A stretch of DNA of 8,903 nt, taken from NCBI GenBank assembly GCA_036555665.1, contig DATBKW010000309.1, positions 1-8,903 of the forward strand, written 5' to 3'. The DNA comes from JAOPZW01 sp036555665 (GTDB lineage: Bacteria > Actinomycetota > Thermoleophilia > Solirubrobacterales > Solirubrobacteraceae). Positions within the stretch are counted from its first letter, which is position 1, and each line of letters begins with the position of its first letter. The notes under the pieces are model-generated. The model was not told where the DNA came from and made no database searches. It saw only the letters and a program-made list of their open reading frames with translations. A program made the translations under genes and the position numbers. Of this stretch, positions 1 to 5,105 are shown piece after piece.

Positions 1-117
1 GAGGTCCTCAGCCGCCATCTCATCGAGCCCGAAAAGACCTACTGGCGCAACCAAAACAAAGAGCCCGGCCGATGGCCGGGCTCCTCAGAAGCGGGACCTA
101 TGTCTCGACTCATCTGA
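1..117 (+). CDS. Transposase C-terminal tail (partial, 5' end outside the window)
   Basis: Frame 1 is open from the first base to a TGA at 115-117 and encodes about 38 residues. The readable core is LSRHLIEPEKTYWRNQ followed by a Gly/Arg/Trp/Pro-rich end. I associate this kind of tail (a short strand from the C-terminal beta domain, then a basic Tyr-Trp-Arg segment) with DDE integrase-core transposases of actinobacterial insertion sequences. That is recognition from memory and could not be tested here. The stop codon lies between the two terminal repeats, so the gene runs into the end of the element, as is usual for compact IS. No catalytic DDE residue is visible, because only the tail is present. 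It could instead be the end of an unrelated host gene. Confidence 0.45.
   Translation, partial: EVLSRHLIEPEKTYWRNQNKEPGRWPGSSEAGPMSRLI
51..83 (-). terminator. Intrinsic terminator in the minus direction, downstream of tRNA-His
   Basis: A perfect 10-bp stem (GAGCCCGGCC / GGCCGGGCTC) with a 3-nt GAT loop spans 61-83. On the minus strand it is followed directly by a T-rich run, TTTGTTTTGG (60-51). The plus-strand side has no T tract, so the signal is directional. It would stop transcription leaving the tRNA-His gene, and it lies inside the transposase reading frame. Confidence 0.7.
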
Positions 118-137
118 GACCCATGTCCCGACTCATC
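93..137. repeat. Pair of 22-bp imperfect direct repeats at the IS end
   Basis: Copy 1 (93-114) and copy 2 (116-137) match at 19 of 22 positions, with a 23-bp period. The shared core is ATGTCYCGACTCATC. The outer copy is followed by ACA at the presumed terminus. Tandem sites of this kind near an IS end could be transposase-binding sites; that role is inferred. Confidence 0.75.
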
Positions 138-143
138 ACAAGG

Positions 144-217
144 GGTGAGCGAGGGGACTCGAACCCCCGACCGCCTGGACCACAACCAGGAGCTCTACCA
201 GCTGAGCTACGCCCACC
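144..217 (-). tRNA. tRNA-His (anticodon GTG)
   Basis: The minus strand folds into a full cloverleaf. The acceptor GTGGGCG (216-210) pairs with CGCTCAC (151-145) with one G-U. The D-arm contains AGCTCAGCTGGTAGAGCT. The anticodon loop is TTGTGGT (185-179) with GTG at 183-181, and the T-arm has GGTTCGAGTCC. The extra 5' G (position -1, base 217) opposite a C discriminator (base 144) is the identity feature of tRNA-His. No CCA is encoded, so it must be added enzymatically. The 3' end is only 3-4 bp from the insertion-sequence terminus. The upstream neighbour on the same strand is the SnoaL/STAS gene, 30 bp away, so co-transcription with it is possible. Confidence 0.97.
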
Positions 218-247
218 GCGGGCCTCGCAGTGTAGCCGCCGGGGTGG

Positions 248-979
248 TCAGCCGCCCAGCTCGACGCGCGGCTCGGCCGGCTCGATCGGGATCGCGTCGT
301 CGACGCCCGACAGCTCGAGCAGACGGCGGATGTTCGCGGGCACGCTGCGCAGGGCGAGCTGCCATTGGCCCTCGGAGGCCACGCGCCTGGCCTGCAGCAG
401 GATGCGAAGGCCCGTCGAGTCCATGAAGCGCAGCTCGCTGAGGTCGAGCACGACGCGCTGGTGTGGCGGGCGCAGCCGCAGCAGCGCGCGCTCGAACTCC
501 GGCGCCGTGGCGACGTCGAGCTCGCCGCGCATGCGCACGATGCGGTCCCCGCCCTCGCCGCCCTCCTCGGCGATGGCAAAGGCGGTCTCGGTCAGGGTCC
601 GAAGCGCGGCGATCGTGTCGACGGCCTCGTCGCGGTTGGCGTAGGTCGTCTGCCGGCGCAGGCGCCCGCTGCGGAAGTGGTAGGCCCAGCACCGCGTCGC
701 CTCCTCGGCGTCGCCGGGGCGCCGCACCCGCAGCGTCCCGGTGGCCAGGACCGCGTTGCCGTGCTCCTCGACGTCGTGCAGGGTCGCCTCGTAGGTGACG
801 CCCTCGTTCGCGAGCTCGGCGAAGGCCGCGCGCAGCTCGGCCGAGCCGCGCAGGATGCGCCCCTCGGCGAGGTACGGCTGCCAGATGACGTCGTCGCCCG
901 CGACGTCGAGCAACGCGCTGACGCCGCCGGTCGCGTGCGCCTCCCAGAGGTCGCGGACCAGCTCGACCGGACTGCCCAT
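248..979 (-). CDS. SnoaL-like (NTF2-fold) / STAS-domain fusion, putative anti-sigma factor antagonist
   Basis: This 243-residue soluble protein has two domains. Residues about 4-120 look like a SnoaL/NTF2-like alpha+beta cone: an N-terminal helix, then VIWQPYLAEGRILRGSAELRAAF and an antiparallel-strand pattern ending near TTYANRDEAV. Residues about 145-235 are a STAS domain of the SpoIIAA type, with RGELDVATAPEFERAL, VVLDLSELRFMDSTGL and a C-terminal VDDAI. The conserved phosphoacceptor serine of the DSTG motif is present (S188). In the family, STAS proteins bind anti-sigma kinases when unphosphorylated and release a sigma factor. The NTF2-fold half may sense a small ligand; this is inferred. 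The start is ATG without a clear Shine-Dalgarno site. The gene lies 33 bp downstream of the HD-GYP gene on the same strand, suggesting one transcript. No partner anti-sigma kinase is visible in the window. Confidence 0.87.
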   Translation of the reverse strand: MGSPVELVRDLWEAHATGGVSALLDVAGDDVIWQPYLAEGRILRGSAELRAAFAELANEGVTYEATLHDVEEHGNAVLATGTLRVRRPGDAEEATRCWAYHFRSGRLRRQTTYANRDEAVDTIAALRTLTETAFAIAEEGGEGGDRIVRMRGELDVATAPEFERALLRLRPPHQRVVLDLSELRFMDSTGLRILLQARRVASEGQWQLALRSVPANIRRLLELSGVDDAIPIEPAEPRVELGG

Positions 980-1012
980 TGGCGGAGGCTATCGGCTTGC
1001 GCGTGGCGGCGC

Positions 1013-2467
1013 TCAAGCCGCTTCGAGCGCCGGCGGCGGCAGCTCGCTCGGCGGCACGATCGGCCGCCAGGCGCCGCGAGCGCCGCGCTCGACCTCGAGC
1101 TCGGCCTCGAAGTCGGCGTCGTCGCCGTGGCGGAAGCGCACGTCCTCGCGGGCAAGGACGTGCTCGACGAAGACCTCGACGAGCTCGGCGTCGAGCTGGC
1201 TGCCGGCGACGCGCCGCAGCTCCGTGATCGCCTCGGCAGAGCTGACCGGCTGGCGGTAGGAGTCGCGCCCGGTCATCACGTCGTAGGTGTCGGCGATCGA
1301 GATCATCCGCGAGAGCAGCGGGATGTCCTCGCCGGCGAGGCCGCGCGGATATCCGTGGCCGTCGATGCGCTCGTGGTGGGCGAGAATGATCTCGGCGACC
1401 TCGGCGTGGTTGGGCAGGTGCCCGACGAGCTCGGCGCCGCGCTCGGGGTGGCGCTTGACGATCTCCCACTCCTCCTCGGTGAGCTTGCCTGCCTTGAACA
1501 TGCGGTCGGCGAACATAACCTTGCCGACGTCGTGGTAGAGCGCCGCGGTGTGCACGAGCCGCTGCTCGGCGTCGGCACACCCGGCGGCCTGGGCGATCCG
1601 CCGCGCGTACCGCGCGACGGCGGCGGAGTGGCGCGCCGTCATCTGGTCGCGGGCGTCGACGAAGTCGAGGATGATGCGAACCAAGCCGTCGCGCTGCGCC
1701 TGAGCATCCTCGGCGAACCGGCGCGCGGTCTCGGCGTGGCGCTCGGCCTGCAGCAGGTCGCGCTGGAGGCGGGAGTAGGCGATGAGCAGCACGCCCGACA
1801 GCGCGATGACGGCGGGGCCCACGGTCGCCACCAGGTAGACCAGAACGGCGGTCGCACAGGCCAGCGCGAGGTTGGTGGAGAGCAGAGGCCACGTGCTTGC
1901 CGCCAGCTCCCGGTCCATCCGCGCGCCCTCCAGCCAGCGGGCATAGCCGATGACGAGCACGACGTTGAGCGCCCACGTGACCAGGAAGATGACGATGACC
2001 GCCAGGGCGAACCAGGCCGAGGACATCGGCACGCCGAGGTGCTCACGCGCGAAGCGTGCGAGCAGCGCGCCGACGGTGAGGAACACCGCGTAGTTGCATG
2101 CGTTGCCGGCCAGACGGCCGCGCGTCGACGGGCGGTTGGTGAAGATCACGAGCTCGCCGATGAGGAGCAGGGGCGCCGGCCCGAGCAGCAGCATGCCCAG
2201 CACGAAGACCGGATGCGTCGCCGCGACGACGGTCCCCGTGGCCGTCTGGATCAGATAGCGGTCGGCGATCAGGGCGAGCGCGCCGACGAGCACGATGATC
2301 ACCGGCTCCTCCCAGTCCGACGCGCGCGACGTGACGATCGCGAGCGCCGTAGCGGCGGCGAGGACCAGGAGTGCACACACGGGCGCAAGCCGGGAAACGC
2401 GCATCGCGCAGAAAATCGGCGTCAGGGACCGGAACTTGACGCGGACGAACGTCCAGGAGCCGCTCAA
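1013..2467 (-). CDS. Membrane-anchored HD-GYP domain protein, putative cyclic-di-GMP phosphodiesterase
   Basis: The 484-residue protein has an N-terminal membrane region (hydrophobic segments at about 29-46, 55-75, 85-108, 125-140, 152-175 and 195-232) and a coiled-coil-like linker (about 233-265, rich in Arg/Glu/Gln/Ala). A cytoplasmic HD-GYP domain follows (about 268-440). Catalytic motifs are intact: HDVGK (H312, D313, K316), the histidine of RHPERGAEL (H340), HHERIDGHGYP (H364, H365, with GYP at 372-374) and DTYDVMT (D393, D396). HD-GYP enzymes hydrolyse c-di-GMP through a two- or three-metal centre. The acidic, proline-rich C-terminal 45 residues are probably disordered. The longest frame begins with TTG at 2467, just after an in-frame TAG, and its first 21 codons have coding-like G/C third positions. 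ATG at 2404 (residue 22), directly before the first membrane segment, is the main alternative. Neither has a good ribosome site. Confidence 0.88.
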   Translation of the reverse strand: MSGSWTFVRVKFRSLTPIFCAMRVSRLAPVCALLVLAAATALAIVTSRASDWEEPVIIVLVGALALIADRYLIQTATGTVVAATHPVFVLGMLLLGPAPLLLIGELVIFTNRPSTRGRLAGNACNYAVFLTVGALLARFAREHLGVPMSSAWFALAVIVIFLVTWALNVVLVIGYARWLEGARMDRELAASTWPLLSTNLALACATAVLVYLVATVGPAVIALSGVLLIAYSRLQRDLLQAERHAETARRFAEDAQAQRDGLVRIILDFVDARDQMTARHSAAVARYARRIAQAAGCADAEQRLVHTAALYHDVGKVMFADRMFKAGKLTEEEWEIVKRHPERGAELVGHLPNHAEVAEIILAHHERIDGHGYPRGLAGEDIPLLSRMISIADTYDVMTGRDSYRQPVSSAEAITELRRVAGSQLDAELVEVFVEHVLAREDVRFRHGDDADFEAELEVERGARGAWRPIVPPSELPPPALEAA

Positions 2468-2797
2468 GCCCTATACGGAGGGCGCCGAAGTCGGCATGCA
2501 ATTCCGCTTGCTGAAGCGAAATCGGCTCCAGCGGACAGATGTATGATTGCCGCCGCGAGCCGCAACGGCTTGCATGTGTCCCGCCGGAGGCGCTCAAAGG
2601 GGGGCGGCTTCGGGACGGGAAGACAACGCGAAGGGGGCAGGATGAATCTCCGCCAGGGCTAGACTGGTCAGGCGCCGAATGCGCCACACGTTCGTTTCGC
2701 CACCCGGGCACATGTGCCCGGGTGCGCGCGTTAACGGACGGGTCAGACGTCCAACAGCCCGTCAAGTCGCAACCCTCCCGATCCGATAGCCACCCAG
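2468..2797. other. Divergent intergenic region between the HD-GYP and MFS genes
   Basis: This stretch separates two divergently transcribed genes, and I find no convincing coding region in it. It is less GC-rich than its flanks between about 2496 and 2550. It contains a hairpin CGCTT-gctg-AAGCG (2505-2518), an inverted repeat GCCGA-ag-TCGGC (2484-2495) and a hairpin of about 7 bp with a CAA loop at 2556-2572. The perfect palindrome at 2701-2724 is listed separately. GACGGG/CCCGTC arms flank a GACGTC (2737-2763) upstream of the MFS start. TATGAT (2542-2547, plus) and TATAGG (near 2475, minus) resemble -10 boxes, but neither has a good -35 partner, so I do not call promoters. Confidence 0.55.
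2701..2724. promoter_or_regulatory. Perfect 24-bp palindrome, candidate operator
   Basis: The two half-sites CACCCGGGCACA and TGTGCCCGGGTG are exact reverse complements with no spacer. Symmetry stops abruptly on both sides. The site lies 73 bp upstream of the MFS start and about 230 bp upstream of the HD-GYP start. A stem of 10 bp with a CATG loop could form, but neither strand has a following T-run and both flanking genes point away, so a dimeric-repressor site is more likely than a terminator. No regulator gene is adjacent. Confidence 0.5.
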
Positions 2798-4033
2798 ATG
2801 GTCCCGCTCCGTCCGCTTCGTCACGCCGGCTTTCGCCGCCTGGCGACCTCGTACACGCTCAACGAGCTCGGTTGGGGCTTCGGGACGGTCGCGCTCAGCC
2901 TCGTGGTGTTCGACCACACCCACAGCGCACTCGCGACAACCGCGCTGTGGCTGTCCACGCTATTGCTGCCGGCGCTCGTCGGGCCGGGGGCCACGGCGTG
3001 GCTTGACCGCGCGGCGGTGCGGCGTGCGCTGCCCGCCCTCTATCTGGTCGAAGCGGCCATCTTCGCCGCACTGGCGCTGCTGTCGTCGGCCCCGTGGCTT
3101 CCGCTCGTCCTCGTCCTCGCCGCGCTGGACGGGACGCTCGCGCTGGTGGGCCGCGCGCTCACCAAGGCCGCCGTCGCCGCGACCCTCAAGCCCATCGGGC
3201 TGCTCGAGTCCGGCAACACGATCCTCAACGTCTCCTTCTCGGTGTGCTTCGCCGTCGGCCCCGCCCTCGGCGGCCTCGTCGTCGCAGGCTATGGCGTCAG
3301 CGCCGCGCTGTGGGTCAGCGCCGCGCTCTTCTTGGCCATGACGATCACGCTCGCGACGAGCAAGGCGCTCCCACCGGCCCACCCCGAGCACGGCGACGGC
3401 TGGCTCGCCCGCCTGCGCGCCGGCATCGGGCACGCGCTGGGCAACGCATCCATCCGCCGCGTGCTCGCCGCGCACGCCTCCGTGCTGGTCTGCGCCGCGA
3501 TGATCTCCCCCATCGAGGTCATCTGGGCCAAGGACGTCATCGGAGGCGGCGCCGGCGGCTATGGCGTCGTGCTCAGCGCGTGGGGCGCCGGCACGCTCCT
3601 CACCGGCCTGCTGCTCGTGCCACTGTGGCGGCGCCTGCCGGTCGTCGCGCGCATTCCGCTTGCGGCCGCAACGATGGGCGTCGGCTACGTCGTGATGACC
3701 CTGGCCGGCTCGCTGCCCGTCGGAGCGCTCGGCTGCTTCATCGGCGGCGCGGGCAACGGCTTCTACTTCGTGTCCGTGGTCCAGGCGATCCAGGAGCGCA
3801 CGGGCGACGAGTTCCAGGGACGGGTCATGGGCCTGCTCGAATCGGTGACCGCCGGGTGCTACGGCATCGGCTTCCTGCTGGCGGGCGTGCTCACCGAGCT
3901 GACGTCGGTGCGCGTCACCTTCGCCGCGACGGCGATCGGCGTGCTCGTCGCCACGGTCTGGATGGCCACGCTCCTGCGCGGCCGCGAAGCGGGCCCTGCG
4001 CCGACACCGGCGCTCGCCCCCGAGACCTCCTAA
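2798..4033 (+). CDS. MFS transporter, EntS/MFS_3-like efflux family
   Basis: This 411-residue polytopic membrane protein has about eleven to twelve hydrophobic segments, split by a hydrophilic loop at about 189-220, as expected for the 6+6 MFS fold. The loop after the second helix reads LDRAAVRRAL (D70, R71, R75, R76), resembling the MFS motif-A signature. The stretch with the GPALGGL pattern near 154-160 and QERTGDEFQGRVMGL (about 332-346) are typical of the enterobactin-exporter-like MFS_3 group, usually proton-driven drug or metabolite exporters. The substrate cannot be predicted. The start is ATG 2798; no Shine-Dalgarno site is visible, so a short or leaderless transcript is possible. The TAA stop overlaps the stop of the opposing carbonic anhydrase gene. 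The 24-bp palindrome upstream could be its operator. Confidence 0.88.
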   Translation: MVPLRPLRHAGFRRLATSYTLNELGWGFGTVALSLVVFDHTHSALATTALWLSTLLLPALVGPGATAWLDRAAVRRALPALYLVEAAIFAALALLSSAPWLPLVLVLAALDGTLALVGRALTKAAVAATLKPIGLLESGNTILNVSFSVCFAVGPALGGLVVAGYGVSAALWVSAALFLAMTITLATSKALPPAHPEHGDGWLARLRAGIGHALGNASIRRVLAAHASVLVCAAMISPIEVIWAKDVIGGGAGGYGVVLSAWGAGTLLTGLLLVPLWRRLPVVARIPLAAATMGVGYVVMTLAGSLPVGALGCFIGGAGNGFYFVSVVQAIQERTGDEFQGRVMGLLESVTAGCYGIGFLLAGVLTELTSVRVTFAATAIGVLVATVWMATLLRGREAGPAPTPALAPETS

Positions 4034-4521
4034 TCGACTTCGCGCAGGCGCCCGGTTTCGACCTCGTAGACGAAGCCGCGGACCGAGTCCTTGTTCGGAA
4101 TGAAGGGGCTGGCCTTGATGCGGGCGATCGACTGGCGGACGTCCTCGTCGAGGTCGCTGAACGCCTCGGCCGCCCAGCCGGGCTCGATGCCGACGTCGTC
4201 CTGCACCGAGCGCCTGAACTCGTCATCGGTGAAGGTGAGCATCCCGCAGTCCGTGTGATGAATGAGGATGATCTCCTCGGTGCCGAGCAGGCGCTGCGAG
4301 ATCGCCAGCGAGCGGATCTCGTCGTCCGTGACGACGCCGCCGGCATTGCGGATGACGTGCGCATCGCCCTCGTGCAGCCCGAGGATGCCGGACGGGTCGA
4401 CGCGGGCGTCCATGCAGGCGAGGACGGCGACCTTCTTGGCCGGCGGGATCGGGAGATCGCCCTTGTCGAAGCTCGCGGCGTAGGCCTCGTTGTTGCTCAG
4501 CAGTTCGTCGGTCGCGCTCAT
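4030..4521 (-). CDS. canA: Beta-class carbonic anhydrase (Rv1284-type)
   Basis: The protein is 163 residues, the same length I recall for M. tuberculosis Rv1284 (CanA), and the alignment recalled from memory is close over its whole length. It interconverts CO2 and bicarbonate in the cytoplasm. The zinc ligands of beta-CAs are visible: C36 in ACMDAR, and H89 and C92 in HHTDCGM. The D38/R40 catalytic dyad is also present. Other family blocks are EGDAHVIRNAGG, RSLAISQRLLG and the C-terminal RGFVYEVETG. The ATG at 4521 is chosen because an AGGAG (4533-4529) lies 7 nt upstream and because the protein family starts there; the open frame continues upstream without similarity. Only 11 nt separate it from the CDO stop, whose TGA overlaps the ribosome site, implying a two-gene operon. 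Its TAG stop overlaps the MFS TAA. Confidence 0.93.
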   Translation of the reverse strand: MSATDELLSNNEAYAASFDKGDLPIPPAKKVAVLACMDARVDPSGILGLHEGDAHVIRNAGGVVTDDEIRSLAISQRLLGTEEIILIHHTDCGMLTFTDDEFRRSVQDDVGIEPGWAAEAFSDLDEDVRQSIARIKASPFIPNKDSVRGFVYEVETGRLREVD

Positions 4522-4532
4522 TCGGTTGCTCC

Positions 4533-5042
4533 TCAGGTCACGGGGATCAGCGGGCGCAGCTCCTGATCCTTGGCCAGCGGATGGCGCTCGAGCGCGCCGC
4601 CCGGCTGGACGAGGTAGGCGCCCATCCGCCTCAGCGGCGGAGAATAGGCATGCAGCGTCGTCGCCGGTCCTGTCCCCGCGTGGACGACGCGGTGGATGTC
4701 GACAGGCGAGAAGTCGAAGACGTCGCCGGGGATGCAGCGGCGCACGGACGGCGGCCCGCCCACGCGCAGGCGCTCCTCGACGACCGCCCCCTGCGCGACG
4801 ACCACGGCACCCGACGAGAGATCGTGGTCGTGGAAGCCGGTGTCGTGGCCCGGCATCCAGCAGATCAGCCAGACCTCGACCTGCTCGTCCAGGCGCAGGC
4901 ACTCGAAGACGCGCTGAGCGGGATCGTGGCGTACGAGGTGCGCCCACGGAGTGGGGTCGGCAGCGAGCGCCGCGACGATCTCGCGCAGCTGCGTGCGCTC
5001 GAGCGGTGCGACGCCCGGGTGGGTGTCGAGGGCAGGAGGCAA
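4533..5042 (-). CDS. Cysteine dioxygenase type I-like cupin
   Basis: This 169-residue protein belongs to the cupin-fold CDO family, which uses Fe(II) and O2 to oxidise cysteine to cysteine sulfinate (some bacterial members act on other thiols). The 3-His site is readable: H71 and H73 in GFHDHDLSSG, and H117 in VDIHRVVH. R44 (QRVFECLR) and Y133 (LHAYSPP) match the substrate-binding arginine and the active-site tyrosine. Glycine follows the HDH motif where mammalian CDO has the crosslinked cysteine, as is usual for bacterial enzymes. The length fits short bacterial CDOs. The start is TTG at 5042, a few bases from the predicted transcription start, with no ribosome site; no ATG or GTG lies nearby in frame. 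It is the first gene of a pair with the carbonic anhydrase. Substrate specificity is not decidable from sequence alone. Confidence 0.88.
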   Translation of the reverse strand: MPPALDTHPGVAPLERTQLREIVAALAADPTPWAHLVRHDPAQRVFECLRLDEQVEVWLICWMPGHDTGFHDHDLSSGAVVVAQGAVVEERLRVGGPPSVRRCIPGDVFDFSPVDIHRVVHAGTGPATTLHAYSPPLRRMGAYLVQPGGALERHPLAKDQELRPLIPVT

Positions 5043-5051
5043 AGTACCGAA

Positions 5052-5080
5052 TGTCTATCGGATTTATCCAGAATTGCCAA
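5052..5080 (-). promoter_or_regulatory. Sigma-70-type promoter of the CDO-carbonic anhydrase operon
   Basis: On the minus strand, TTGGCA (5080-5075, one mismatch to TTGACA) is separated by exactly 17 bp from TAGACA (5057-5052, a weaker -10 box). The region is clearly more AT-rich than the surrounding genes. Transcription would start near 5045-5044, two or three bases before the TTG start codon at 5042, giving a nearly leaderless mRNA. Confidence 0.5.
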
Positions 5081-5105
5081 GGGCCGCGATGGCGGCGGGC
5101 ACGAG

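Larger units (their letters stand above)
1..140 (+). mobile_element. Right end of a probable insertion sequence (IS481/IS3-like), truncated by the window
   Basis: This stretch holds the tail of a probable transposase reading rightward, then two near-identical 22-bp direct repeats and a terminus ending ..CATCACA at about 140. Read inward, the end is TGTGATGAGTCGGGACATG. Ends of TG..CA type are common in IS3/IS481-related elements. The boundary is inferred: the mature 3' end of tRNA-His lies at 144, so the element appears inserted immediately downstream of the tRNA gene. The left end and any target duplication lie outside the window, so family and boundary are unproven. Confidence 0.5.

Noticed and set aside
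1..140. A tRNA-associated attachment site of an integrative element
   Set aside because: The tRNA is intact and I see no duplicated tRNA 3' segment or integrase. The adjacent end fits an insertion sequence better than an att site.
365..2662. A 765-codon open frame on the plus strand opposite the SnoaL-STAS and HD-GYP genes
   Set aside because: Its translation is low-complexity (Arg/Gly/Asp/His-rich) with no domain, and it mirrors two well-supported minus-strand genes. Long antisense frames are expected when third codon positions are nearly all G/C.
2590..2680. A purine-rich stretch resembling parts of riboswitch cores (GGATGAATC, ydaO or c-di-GMP type)
   Set aside because: I could not find the paired helices or the further conserved blocks of either riboswitch class. 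It also lies far from both flanking start codons. A covariance-model search would settle it.
2043..2765. A minus-strand open frame extending upstream of the HD-GYP gene
   Set aside because: It overlaps the HD-GYP membrane domain in another frame, and its translation is Arg/Pro/Ser-rich without hydrophobic or conserved blocks.
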